Shown here piece after piece: positions 35,997 through 46,340 of a stretch of DNA of 64,000 bases. The notes under the pieces are model-generated. The model had not been told where the DNA came from and made no database searches. It saw only the letters and a list, made by a program, of their open reading frames with translations. The DNA comes from Tragulus kanchil. Taxonomy: Eukaryota > Chordata > Mammalia > Artiodactyla > Tragulidae. Both the position numbers and the translations under genes were made by a program. Each line of letters starts with the position of its first letter. The stretch's first letter is position 1. The DNA is taken from NCBI GenBank assembly GCA_022376925.1, contig JAIOJX010000025.1, positions 9,765,141 through 9,829,140 on the forward strand, in the 5' to 3' direction.

Positions 35997-38036
35997 CTAG
36001 ATCCCACATATATGAGTTAGTATACTATACTTGTCTTTCTCTTTTTGACTTACTTCACTTTTTATGATAGGTTCTAGAGTCAGCCACCTCATTAGGACTG
36101 ACTCTTCTGCATTTCTTTTAACAGCTGAGTAGTATTCCATTGTATATATGTACCAGAGCTTCTGGATCCATTCATTTGTCCATGGACATCTAGGTTGCTT
36201 CCATGTTCTGGCTATTGTATAGAGAGCTGCAGTGAACATTGGGGTACAGGTGCCTCTTTCAGTTTTGATTTCATCAGGATATAGGCCTAATAGTGGGATT
36301 GCTGGGTCATATGGTGCTTCTATTTTTAGTTTTTTGAGGAATCTCCATATTGTCTTCCATAGAGGTTGTATCAGTTTATATTCCCACCAGCAATGCAAGA
36401 GGGTTCCCTTTTCTCCACACCCTCTCCAGCACTTGTTGTCTGTCGATTTTTTGATGACGGCCATTCTGACAGGTGTGAGGTGGTATCTCATTGTGGTTTT
36501 AATTTGCATTTCTCTGATAATAAGCGAGGTTGAGCATCGTTTCATGTGTTTTTGGGCCATCTGTATGTCCTCTTTGGAGAGGCGTCTCTTTAGATCTTTT
36601 TCCCATTTTTTGATTGGGCTGCTCATTTTCCCTGTGCTGAGTTGTCTGAGTTGCTTGTAGATTTTGGAGATTAATTCTTTGTCTGTTGTTTCATTTGCTA
36701 TGATTTTCTCCCACTCTGTGGGGTGTCTGTTGAACTTTTTTGTAATTTCTTTTGCTGTACAAAAGCTTTTAAGTTTCATGAGGTCCCACATGTTCATTTT
36801 TCTTTTCAGTTCTGCTATTTTAGTTGGTGGATCAGAGAAGATCTTGCTTTGATTGATGTCCTTGAGGGTTTTGCCTATATTCTCCTCTAAGAGTTTGATG
36901 GTTTCTGGTCTTACATTTAGGTCTTTAATCCATTTTGAGTTGATCTTAGTGTATGGGGTCAGGGAATGTTCCAACTTCATTTTTTTGCATCTGGCTGTCC
37001 AATTTTCCCAGCACCATTTGCTGAAGAGGCTGTCTTTGTCCCATTTTATAGTTTCTCCTCCTTTGTCAAAAATAAGGTACCCATAGGTGCGTGGGTTGAT
37101 CTCTGGGTTCTCAATCTTGTTCCATTGATCTATAGTTCTGTTTTTGTGCCAGTACCATACTGTCTTGATAACTGTTGCTTTGTAGTAGAGTCTGAAGTTA
37201 GGAAGGCTGATCCCTCCAACTCCATTCTTCTTCCTCAGGATTTCTTTGGCTATTCGGGGTCTTTTGTGTTTCCATATGAACTGTGTTATTATTTGGTCTA
37301 GTTCTGTGAAAAATGTCAATGGTAGTTGGATAGGTACTGCATTGAATCTGTAGATGATATTTGGTAGTATGGTCATTTTCACAATATCGATTCTTCCGAT
37401 CCAGGAACATGGAATATCTCTCCATCTGTTTAAGTCTTCTTTAATGTCTCTCATGAGTGTCTTGTAATTTTCTGTGTACAATTCTTTTGTTTCTTTGGGC
37501 AGGTTTACTCCTAGATATTTGATTCTTTTGGTTGCAATGGTGAAGGGGATTGCCTCTTTGATTTCATTTTCTGATTTTTCATTATTTGTGTATAGGAATG
37601 CCAGTGATTTCTGTGTGTTGACTTTGTATCCTGCAACTTTGCTGAATTCATTGATTAGCTCTAGTAGCTTTGTAACCGTGTCTTTGGGATTTTCTATGTA
37701 TAATATCATGTCGTCTGCAAAAAGAGAGAGCTTGACTTCTTCCTTTCCAATCTGGATTCCTTTGATTTCTTTCTCTTCTCTTATTGCTGTTGCTAGGACT
37801 TCCAGGACTATGTTGAATAGCAGTGGTGAAAGTGGGCACCCCTGTCTTGTTCCTGATCTTAGAGGGAAAGCTTTCAGTTTTTCACCATTAACAATAATGT
37901 TCGCTGTAGGCTTCTTATTGAGATAGGTTCCTTCTATGCCCATTTTCTGAAGAGGTTTTATCATAAATGGATGTTGTACTTTGTCAAAGGCTTTTTTTGC
38001 ATCTATTGAAATGATCATGTGATTTTTGTCTTTCAA
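35997..38036 (-). pseudogene. L1 ORF2 reverse transcriptase to C-terminus
   Basis: An open stretch of 679 codons covering the RT core and the C-terminal domain of L1 ORF2p, the protein that nicks target DNA and copies L1 RNA onto it. Visible landmarks are '[12 protein letters not shown]' (RT motif A), '[14 protein letters not shown]' (motif B), 'LFADDMILY' (catalytic motif C, FADD), 'YLGVNLPKE' and a Cys-rich region '[16 protein letters not shown]'. The last Cys of the usual C-x3-C-x7-H-x4-C is a Tyr (codon at 36378-36380). Compared with the overlapping copy at 38193-39107, this reading lacks six residues after 'GTYLN' (an 18-bp in-frame deletion) and has K for E and P for T changes. It is cut off upstream by a 2-bp frameshift near 38045, so it is not a free-standing gene. 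Confidence 0.9.
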
Positions 38037-39283
38037 CTTGTTGATGGTGTATCATGTTGATTGATTTGCGGATGTTGAAGAAGCCTTGCATGCCTGGGAT
38101 GAACCCGACTTGATCGTGATGTATGAGTTTTTTGATGTGTCGATGAATTCTGTTTGCTAGGATTTTGTTGAGGATCTTGGCATCTAAGTTCATCAGTGAA
38201 ATTGGCCTATAGGGGGGGGGGTTTTTGTGCCAGTACCATACTGTCTTGATAACTGTTGTTTGATCCCTCCAACTCCATTCTTCTTCCTCAGGATTTCTTT
38301 GGCTATTCGGGGTCTTTTGTGTTTCCATATGAACTGTGTTATTATTTGGTCTAGTTCTGTGAAAAATGTCAATGGTAGTTGGATAGGTACTGCATTGAAT
38401 CTGTAGATGATATTTGGTAGTATGGTCATTTTCACAATATCGATTCTTCCGATCCAGGAACATGGAATATCTCTCCATCTGTTTAAGTCTTCTTTAATGT
38501 CTCTCATGAGTGTCTTGTAATTTTCTGTGTACAATTCTTTTGTTTCTTTGGGCAGGTTTACTCCTAGATATTTGATTCTTTTGGTTGCAATGGTGAAGGG
38601 GATTGCCTCTTTGATTTCATTTTCTGATTTTTCATTATTTGTGTATAGGAATGCCAGTGATTTCTGTGTGTTGACTTTGTATCCTGCAACTTTGCTGAAT
38701 TCATTGATTAGCTCTAGTAGCTTTGTAACCGTGTCTTTGGGATTTTCTATGTATAATATCATGTCGTCTGCAAAAAGAGAGAGCTTGACTTCTTCCTTTC
38801 CAATCTGGATTCCTTTGATTTCTTTCTCTTCTCTTATTGCTGTTGCTAGGACTTCCAGGACTATGTTGAATAGCAGTGGTGAAAGTGGGCACCCCTGTCT
38901 TGTTCCTGATCTTAGAGGGAAAGCTTTCAGTTTTTCACCATTAACAATAATGTTCGCTGTAGGCTTCTCATAGATGGTTTTTATTATATTGAGATAGGTT
39001 CCTTCTATGCCCATTTTCTGAAGAGTTTTTATCATAAATGGATGTTGTACTTTGTCAAAGGCTTTTTCTGCATCTATTGAAATGATCATGTGATTTTTGT
39101 CTTTCAACTTGTTGATGGTGTATCATGTTGATTGATTTGCGGATGTTGAAGAAGCCTTGCATGCCTGGGATGAACCCGACTTGATCGTGATGTATGAGTT
39201 TTTTGATGTGTCGATGAATTCTGTTTGCTAGGATTTTGTTGAGGATCTTGGCATCTAAGTTCATCAGTGAAATTGGCCTATAG
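37141..39283. repeat. Direct duplication 15 (offset 1081/1053/1071)
   Basis: Copy 1 is 37141-38212 and copy 2 is 38222-39283. The join is a run of 10 G (38212-38221). Copy 2 lacks 28 bp near its start (after 38258). Copy 1 lacks 18 bp near 37908. This is the most divergent pair, with its large differences near block ends. Confidence 0.94.
38193..39107 (-). pseudogene. L1 ORF2 reverse transcriptase segment, overlap copy
   Basis: Reads RT motifs A ('[12 protein letters not shown]'), B ('[12 protein letters not shown]') and C ('LFADDMILY', FADD at about residues 112-115), then breaks at the poly-G junction of duplication 15, where its last residues become nonsense. It retains the six residues missing from the other copy and matches the family better there, so it is probably the more accurate sequence. 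Its apparent start Met is internal to ORF2; upstream continuity is lost through the 2-bp deletion at about 39116-39122. Confidence 0.88.
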
Positions 39284-39585
39284 GTTTCCTTTTTTGTGTT
39301 GTCTTTGCCTGGTTTGGGTATCAGGGTGATGGTGGCCTCGTAGAATGTGTTTGGAAGTGTTCCTTCCTGTGCAATTTTTTGAAAGAGTTTTAGAAGGACA
39401 GGCATTAGCTCTTCTTTAAATGTTTGGTAGAATTCGGCTGTGAGGCCATCTGGCCCTGGGCTTTTATTTTTGGGTAGATTTTTAATCACAAATTCGATTT
39501 CTGAGCTTGTGATTGGGTTGTTCAAAGTTTCTGTTTCTTCCTGGCTCAGTCTTGGGAGATTAATCCTGTCCAAGAAACTGTCCAT
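39055..39585 (-). pseudogene. L1 ORF2 linker and RT N-terminal part
   Basis: Encodes the ORF2 stretch from '[13 protein letters not shown]' through '[15 protein letters not shown]', '[20 protein letters not shown]' and '[20 protein letters not shown]' (RT motifs 0-2). After 'INMIHH' the frame is wrong: a 2-bp deletion in the CACCACATC-type codon run near 39116-39122 shifts reading so that motif A appears only in another frame. The same deletion is in the other copy (about 38041-38050), so it belongs to the element. Upstream it is separated from the endonuclease segment by an in-frame TAG. Confidence 0.88.
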
Positions 39586-39627
39586 TTCTTCCAGGTTGTC
39601 CAGTTTGTTGCCATAGAGCTGCTCATA

Positions 39628-40122
39628 CTAGTCTCTTAGAATCCTTTGGATTTCTGCATTATCTGTTGTAATCTCTCCTTTTTCGTTTTGAATTTTGTTG
39701 ATCTGGTTCTTCTCTCTCTTTTTCTTAATGAGTCTGGCCAGTGGCTTGTCAATTTTGTTTACCTTTTCAAAGAACCAGCTTTTTGTTTTATTTATCTTTA
39801 CTATTGTTTCTTTTGTTTCTTTCTCATTTATTTCTGCTCTGATCTTTATGATTTCTCTTCTTCTGCTGGCTTTGGGATGCTTTTGTTCTTCTTTCTCCAA
39901 CTGTTTTAAGCGGAGGGTTAGGTCATCTGCTTCATATTTTCTGAGTTTCTTGAGGTGGGATTGTATTGCTATCAATTTCCCTCTTAGAACTGCTTTTGCA
40001 GTATCCCATAGGTTTTGCACTGTCGTGTGTTCATTGTCATTTTCTTCTAGGAATTGTTTAATTTCTCCTTTGATTTCCTCAGTAATCAGTTGGTTTTTTA
40101 GGTATGTGTTGTTTAATCCCAT
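39628..40122 (-). pseudogene. L1 ORF2 post-endonuclease segment, copy 1
   Basis: 164 codons from 'MGLNNTYLKNQ' to 'AEIQRILRD', the charged region between the endonuclease and RT of ORF2p. It ends at a TAG (39628-39630) where the family reads Tyr ('RD-Y-YEQLY'). Identical to 40807-41301, which has the same stop, so the nonsense change is shared by both copies. Confidence 0.88.
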
Positions 40123-40628
40123 GTGTTCCTGTTTTTAGGGGTTTTTTTCTGGTAGTTGATCTCCAGTCTCATTGCATTGTGGTCCGAGAAGATGGTTGAT
40201 ATAATTTCGGTTTTCTTGAACTGACTGAGGTTAGATTTGTGGCCCAAGATGTGGTCTATCCTGGAGAATGTTCCGTGAGCACTTGAGAAGAAAGTGTATT
40301 CTTCTGCTTTTGGATGGAACGTCCTAAAGATATCGATGAGGTCCATTTTTTCCAGTGTGACATTTAAGGCTTGTGTTTCTTTATTAATTTTCTGTTTTGT
40401 TGATCTGTCCATTGGTGTGAGAGGAGTGTTAAAGTCTCCTCCTATTACTGTGTTATTATTGATTTCTTCTTTTATGTCTGAAAGTACCTGTCTTATGTAT
40501 TGAGGTGCCCCTGTGTTGGGTGAGTAGATATTCATGACTGTTATGTCTTCCTCTTGGATAGATCCCTTAATCATGATGTAGTGACCTAGATTTTTTCCTT
40601 TTTTGGTTGAATTCGGCTGTGAGGCCAT
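40113..40628 (-). pseudogene. L1 endonuclease segment, junction-truncated copy
   Basis: Endonuclease reading ('GDFNTPL', 'SRIDHILG', 'SDHNAM') whose N-terminus is replaced by ~20 residues encoded by the duplication 16 junction. The apparent Met start is therefore artefactual. Confidence 0.85.
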
Positions 40629-40806
40629 CTGGCCCTGGGCTTTTATTTTTGGGTAGATTTTTAATCACAAATTCGATTTCTGAGCTTGTGATTGGGTTGT
40701 TCAAAGTTTCTGTTTCTTCCTGGCTCAGTCTTGGGAGATTAATCCTGTCCAAGAAACTGTCCATTTCTTCCAGGTTGTCCAGTTTGTTGCCATAGAGCTG
40801 CTCATA

Positions 40807-41301
40807 CTAGTCTCTTAGAATCCTTTGGATTTCTGCATTATCTGTTGTAATCTCTCCTTTTTCGTTTTGAATTTTGTTGATCTGGTTCTTCTCTCTCTTT
40901 TTCTTAATGAGTCTGGCCAGTGGCTTGTCAATTTTGTTTACCTTTTCAAAGAACCAGCTTTTTGTTTTATTTATCTTTACTATTGTTTCTTTTGTTTCTT
41001 TCTCATTTATTTCTGCTCTGATCTTTATGATTTCTCTTCTTCTGCTGGCTTTGGGATGCTTTTGTTCTTCTTTCTCCAACTGTTTTAAGCGGAGGGTTAG
41101 GTCATCTGCTTCATATTTTCTGAGTTTCTTGAGGTGGGATTGTATTGCTATCAATTTCCCTCTTAGAACTGCTTTTGCAGTATCCCATAGGTTTTGCACT
41201 GTCGTGTGTTCATTGTCATTTTCTTCTAGGAATTGTTTAATTTCTCCTTTGATTTCCTCAGTAATCAGTTGGTTTTTTAGGTATGTGTTGTTTAATCCCA
41301 T
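40807..41301 (-). pseudogene. L1 ORF2 post-endonuclease segment, copy 2
   Basis: Same 164 codons as 39628-40122, with the same premature TAG, here at 40807-40809. In the collapsed element it lies directly downstream of the endonuclease segment 41258-42046; a small homopolymer difference near 41316-41325 shifts the frame between the two. Confidence 0.87.
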
Positions 41302-42046
41302 GTGTTCCTGTTTTTAGGGTTTTTTTTTTCTGGTAGTTGATCTCCAGTCTCATTGCATTGTGGTCCGAGAAGATGGTTGATATAATTTCGGTTTTCTTGA
41401 ACTGACTGAGGTTAGATTTGTGGCCCAAGATGTGGTCTATCCTGGAGAATGTTCCGTGAGCACTTGAGAAGAAAGTGTATTCTTCTGCTTTTGGATGGAA
41501 CGTCCTAAAGATATCGATGAGGTCCATTTTTTCCAGTGTGACATTTAAGGCTTGTGTTTCTTTATTAATTTTCTGTTTTGTTGATCTGTCCATTGGTGTG
41601 AGAGGAGTGTTAAAGTCTCCTCCTATTACTGTGTTATTATTGATTTCTTCTTTTATGTCTGAAAGTACCTGTCTTATGTATTGAGGTGCCCCTGTGTTGG
41701 GTGAGTAGATATTCATGACTGTTATGTCTTCCTCTTGGATAGATCCCTTAATCATGATGTAGTGACCTGCCTTGTCTCTTAGAATCTTCTTTACTTTAAA
41801 GTCTATTTTGTCTGATATAAGGATTGCTACTCCAGCTTTCTTTTGATTTCCATTTGCATGGAATATCTTTTTCCAGCCTTTCACTTTCAGTCTATGAGTG
41901 TCTCTAGGTCTGAAGTGGGTCTCTTGTAAACAGCATATATATGGGTCTTGCTTCTGGATCCATTCAGCCAGCCTGTGTCGTTAGGTTGGAGCATTTAGTC
42001 CATTTACGTTCAAAGTAATTATTGATACGAATGTTCCTATTGTCAT
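41258..42046 (-). pseudogene. L1 ORF2 start and endonuclease domain
   Basis: ORF2 begins with an ATG at 42044-42046, 57 nt after the ORF1 stop. The apurinic/apyrimidinic-type endonuclease domain can be followed: 'LNVNGLN' (metal/DNA-contact Asn), 'CLQETH' (catalytic Glu), 'GDFNTPL', 'RIDHILG' and 'SDHNAM' (catalytic Asp-His). Codon ~22 is a TAA stop (plus-strand TTA at 41981-41983; duplicate at 43105-43107), so ORF2 terminates almost at once. From 41884 down the frame is open for 208 codons. An upstream copy of the start is at 43170. In a functional L1 this domain nicks TTTT/AA-like targets. Confidence 0.9.
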
Positions 42047-44009
42047 CTTCTTAGAAATTTGGGGTTTGATTTGTAAGGCTTCTCCTACTCTTGTATTTAT
42101 TGGCTATATCAGGCCCTTTAACACTTGTTGTAGGGCTGGTTTTGTGGTACAGAATTCTTTTAGTTTTTGCTTGTCTGTGAAGCTTTTGACTTCACCATCG
42201 ATTCTGAATGAGATTCTTGCTGGGTAGAGAATTCTTGGTTGGAGGTTGTTCTCTTTTAACCGTTTAAATGTATCTTGCCATTCTCTTCTGGCCTGTAGGG
42301 TTTCTGTTGAGAGATCCGCAGTTAAACGTATGGGGTTTCCTTTATATGTTATTTGTTGTTTGCTCCTAGCTGCTTTTAGTAATCTGTCTTTATATTTAGT
42401 CTGCGTTAGTTTGATTAGTATGTGCCTTGGTGTGTTTCTTCTGGGGTTTCTCCTGTATGGAACTCTTTGTGCTTCCTGGACTTGGCTGACTATCTCCTTT
42501 CCCATGCTGGGGAAGTTTTCAACTATAACCTCTTCAAGAATTTTTTCATAGTCTTTCTTCTCTTCTTCTTCTTCTGGAACTCCTATAATTGTAATGTTGG
42601 TGCGTTTAATATTGTCCCATAGGTCTCTGAGGCTATCCTCAGTTCTTTTAATTCTTTGGGCTTTGTTCTGTTCTTCAGCACTTCTTTCCACCATTCTGTC
42701 TTCCAGCTCACTTATCCGTTCTTCAGCCTCTGATACTCTACTGTTGAGACCTTCTATAGTATTTTTGAGTTCAGCAATTGAGTTGGTGGTCTCTATTTGC
42801 TTATTTTTCATTTCCTGCATGTCTTTTCTCAATGCACTAATTTCCTCTAATATTCTGTTTTCGGTGTTTTGCATCCTCATTAGTAGTGACCTGCCTTGTC
42901 TCTTAGAATCTTCTTTACTTTAAAGTCTATTTTGTCTGATATAAGGATTGCTACTCCAGCTTTCTTTTGATTTCCATTTGCATGGAATATCTTTTTCCAG
43001 CCTTTCACTTTCAGTCTATGAGTGTCTCTAGGTCTGAAGTGGGTCTCTTGTAAACAGCATATATATGGGTCTTGCTTCTGGATCCATTCAGCCAGCCTGT
43101 GTCGTTAGGTTGGAGCATTTAGTCCATTTACGTTCAAAGTAATTATTGATACGAATGTTCCTATTGTCATCTTCTTAGAAATTTGGGGTTTGATTTGTAA
43201 GGCTTCTCCTACTCTTGTATTTATTGGCTATATCAGGCCCTTTAACACTTGTTGTAGGGCTGGTTTTGTGGTACAGAATTCTTTTAGTTTTTGCTTGTCT
43301 GTGAAGCTTTTGACTTCACCATCGATTCTGAATGAGATTCTTGCTGGGTAGAGAATTCTTGGTTGGAGGTTGTTCTCTTTTAACCGTTTAAATGTATCTT
43401 GCCATTCTCTTCTGGCCTGTAGGGTTTCTGTTGAGAGATCCGCAGTTAAACGTATGGGGTTTCCTTTATATGTTATTTGTTGTTTGCTCCTAGCTGCTTT
43501 TAGTAATCTGTCTTTATATTTAGTCTGCGTTAGTTTGATTAGTATGTGCCTTGGTGTGTTTCTTCTGGGGTTTCTCCTGTATGGAACTCTTTGTGCTTCC
43601 TGGACTTGGCTGACTATCTCCTTTCCCATGCTGGGGAAGTTTTCAACTATAACCTCTTCAAGAATTTTTTCATAGTCTTTCTTCTCTTCTTCTTCTTCTG
43701 GAACTCCTATAATTGTAATGTTGGTGCGTTTAATATTGTCCCATAGGTCTCTGAGGCTATCCTCAGTTCTTTTAATTCTTTGGGCTTTGTTCTGTTCTTC
43801 AGCACTTCTTTCCACCATTCTGTCTTCCAGCTCACTTATCCGTTCTTCAGCCTCTGATACTCTACTGTTGAGACCTTCTATAGTATTTTTGAGTTCAGCA
43901 ATTGAGTTGGTGGTCTCTATTTGCTTATTTTTCATTTCCTGCATGTCTTTTCTCAATGCACTAATTTCCTCTAATATTCTGTTTTCGGGGTTTTGCATCC
44001 TCATTAGTA
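41759..44009. repeat. Direct duplication 17 (offset 1124)
   Basis: Copy 1 is 41759-42882 and copy 2 is 42883-44009, joined at shared 'TAGTA' bases with no filler. A T/G difference at 42865/43989: the third copy of that site (about 45075) has T, suggesting the G is an error. Confidence 0.96.
42104..42880 (-). pseudogene. L1 ORF1, N-terminally truncated duplicate
   Basis: 258 codons identical to the C-terminal part of the full ORF1 at 43228-44121. The 5' end is lost because the sequence jumps at 42883. The apparent Met is an internal one. Not a second gene. Confidence 0.9.
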
Positions 44010-44121
44010 TAGTTTTTCTGAATTCTCTTTCAGATAGCTTGTCTATCTCCTCCTCTGTCATTTGAAGTGGTGTTTCTCTAGCTTGGTCCTTCATTTGTAC
44101 AGTGTTTCTCTGACGTTTCAT
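43228..44121 (-). CDS. L1 ORF1 protein (RNA-binding, nucleic-acid chaperone)
   Basis: An intact 297-codon ORF1. ORF1p trimers coat L1 RNA and form the cytoplasmic particle needed for retrotransposition. The layout fits the family: a basic/polar N-terminus (1-45); a long heptad-rich coiled coil (about 46-130) full of Glu, Lys, Leu and Ile; an RRM domain starting 'NITIIGVPE' (about 134); and a C-terminal domain with 'IRLTADLSTETLQARREW' and 'LQPRILYPA' (about 223-297). Human ORF1p is 338 residues, so this one is slightly shorter. The ATG at 44121 is chosen as the first in frame after the 5' UTR. ORF2 follows after 57 nt. It is the only undamaged coding frame in the element. The N-terminal third is repeated at 44965-45207 and the C-terminal part at 42104-42880. 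Confidence 0.9.
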   Translation of the reverse strand: MKRQRNTVQMKDQARETPLQMTEEEIDKLSEREFRKTILMRMQNPENRILEEISALRKDMQEMKNKQIETTNSIAELKNTIEGLNSRVSEAEERISELEDRMVERSAEEQNKAQRIKRTEDSLRDLWDNIKRTNITIIGVPEEEEEKKDYEKILEEVIVENFPSMGKEIVSQVQEAQRVPYRRNPRRNTPRHILIKLTQTKYKDRLLKAARSKQQITYKGNPIRLTADLSTETLQARREWQDTFKRLKENNLQPRILYPARISFRIDGEVKSFTDKQKLKEFCTTKPALQQVLKGLI

Positions 44122-46025
44122 TATTAGGTTAATTTTTGTTTCTTTGTGTGTGCCTGTGTGTATGGAGTTCTTATTCCCACCAGGCTTCTTGGTTGAATTC
44201 TCCCTTCCTTTGGGTTTCTGTCCTTGTAGAAGGGTTCAGTGGTTTGTGTCTTGGGTGGTGTTATGTTTTGTTTACAGGTGAATAATCTGTAGTGTTGTAT
44301 GTTCTTTGATAGTGTGGGGTCTTGGAATCAGGGCTTCCGCTTCGAGGATCCTTGGTTTGATGATTGGTCAGGGGGTGTAGGCTCTATGTCTGGTTTGCTA
44401 TGGTGTTCCGTGATACTAGTTTACATACTAGCATGTGAGGAACAAGAGGTGCATCCCTGATGGGTGACAGTCATAAAAGCATGCAGATGTTTTCTAACAT
44501 AATCGTAAGATATACATACATATACAGCAATCCCCACAACTGACCAGTTTTACAGAGATCAGGCACAGGAAATCTTTCTAGCAAATCATGCAATCACAGA
44601 TGATACTTGCCCGTTGAGTTTTGAATTGATTGAAATAGTTCCTGAATAATAGATCTAGCACAAGGTCCTGGCTTGGATAATTACAATGAGAGCAATTTTA
44701 AATTAGGACATGTGCTCGGGGTGACAAGGAGGAGAGTCTATAAGTAATAAAAAGGAAAAGATTCATCTTGGAAGTATTTTATAGGATTAAGTAGCAAAGA
44801 TTAGTGTGTGTATTGTTTAATGTATTTGGAAGTGAATAGTGGAGACAGGTAGATAGGAAATAATTTATCTAGAGGATATTGGTAGCTAGGAAAATGTTTT
44901 ACATTTAGAACATAGAGGAAGAAAGCAGTGGGAAAGAGGTCTGATACTCTACTGTTGAGACCTTCTATAGTATTTTGAGTTCAGCAATTGAGTTGGTGGT
45001 CTCTATTTGCTTATTTTTCATTTCCTGCATGTCTTTTCTCAATGCACTAATTTCCTCTAATATTCTGTTTTCGGTGTTTTGCATCCTCATTAGTATAGTT
45101 TTTCTGAATTCTCTTTCAGATAGCTTGTCTATCTCCTCCTCTGTCATTTGAAGTGGTGTTTCTCTAGCTTGGTCCTTCATTTGTACAGTGTTTCTCTGAC
45201 GTTTCATTATTAGGTTAATTTTTGTTTCTTTGTGTGTGCCTGTGTGTATGGAGTTCTTATTCCCACCAGGCTTCTTGGTTGAATTCTCCCTTCCTTTGGG
45301 TTTCTGTCCTTGTAGAAGGGTTCAGTGGTTTGTGTCTTGGGTGGTGTTATGTTTTGTTTACAGGTGAATAATCTGTAGTGTTGTATGTTCTTTGATAGTG
45401 TGGGGTCTTGGAATCAGGGCTTCCGCTTCGAGGATCCTTGGTTTGATGATTGGTCAGGGGGTGTAGGCTCTATGTCTGGTTTGCTATGGTGTTCCGTGAT
45501 ACTAGTTTACATACTAGCATGTGAGGAACAAGAGGTGCATCCCTGATGGGTGACAGTCATAAAAGCATGCAGATGTTTTCTAACATAATCGTAAGATATA
45601 CATACATATACAGCAATCCCCACAACTGACCAGTTTTACAGAGATCAGGCACAGGAAATCTTTCTAGCAAATCATGCAATCACAGATGATACTTGCCCGT
45701 TGAGTTTTGAATTGATTGAAATAGTTCCTGAATAATAGATCTAGCACAAGGTCCTGGCTTGGATAATTACAATGAGAGCAATTTTAAATTAGGACATGTG
45801 CTCGGGGTGACAAGGAGGAGAGTCTATAAGTAATAAAAAGGAAAAGATTCATCTTGGAAGTATTTTATAGGATTAAGTAGCAAAGATTAGTGTGTGTATT
45901 GTTTAATGTATTTGGAAGTGAATAGTGGAGACAGGTAGATAGGAAATAATTTATCTAGAGGATATTGGTAGCTAGGAAAATGTTTTACATTTAGAACATA
46001 GAGGAAGAAAGCAGTGGGAAAGAGG
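43853..46025. repeat. Direct duplication 18 (offset 1088-1086)
   Basis: Copy 1 is 43853-44939 and copy 2 is 44941-46025. Covers the ORF1 N-terminus and much of the 5' UTR. A T-run differs by one base near 43888/44975. Confidence 0.96.
44965..45207 (-). pseudogene. L1 ORF1 N-terminal duplicate
   Basis: The first ~77 codons of ORF1 repeated, then off-frame because of a 1-base T-run difference and the junction. A product of duplication 18. Confidence 0.88.
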
Positions 46026-46340
46026 AAAGAGAAAAGAGAATTAGAGGTTTTCAAGAATTAAAATTAAAGTTAAAAAAAATACAATAAAAGTCAAAAAAGT
46101 TAAAAATTAAAAAGAGCAGAAAAGATTAATAAGAGACCGAAAAACAAAAGAAAAAACACATAAAACAAATCAAACAAATGAAAAAAACTACAAAAAAAAA
46201 ACCAAAAAACAAAAAAACACCAAAAAAACCCCCAATAAACAAAGAAACTAATAAACCCCAAACCAGACTAATCAATTGAATAAGCAAAATAGTCCACCAC
46301 AAACAAGCAGAAGAAAAGGAAAAAAAAAAAGAAAAAAAAA
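46020..46340. repeat. A-rich low-complexity tract in L1 5' UTR
   Basis: About 320 bases of mostly A with short interruptions on the plus strand (a pyrimidine-rich tract in L1 sense). Confidence 0.85.

Larger units (their letters stand above)
34150..36659. repeat. Direct duplication 14 (offset 1255)
   Basis: Copy 1 is 34150-35404 and copy 2 is 35405-36659, the longest offset in the window. Each copy spans host flank, the old L1 fragment, the young L1 3' end and the ORF2 C-terminus, so host DNA appears to interrupt ORF2 at 35405-35525. C/T difference at 34630/35885. Microhomology 'GATTT' at the join. Confidence 0.96.
39430..41768. repeat. Direct duplication 16 (offset 1179-1181)
   Basis: Copy 1 is 39430-40587 and copy 2 is 40609-41768. 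Filler 40588-40608 is a garbled form of the sequence just before 39430. A homopolymer difference (G4T7 against G3T10) lies near 40137/41316, a typical sequencing-error site. Confidence 0.95.

Noticed and set aside
37984..38478. 164-residue minus-strand frame combining two parts of ORF2
   Set aside because: It is a chimera created by the poly-G junction of duplication 15. Frames at 14212-14406 and 16130-16432 are junction-derived in the same way.
35997..39585. A stand-alone reverse transcriptase system (retron, DGR or group II intron)
   Set aside because: Motifs (FADD, '[12 protein letters not shown]'), upstream endonuclease, ORF1 and target-site duplication are those of LINE-1.
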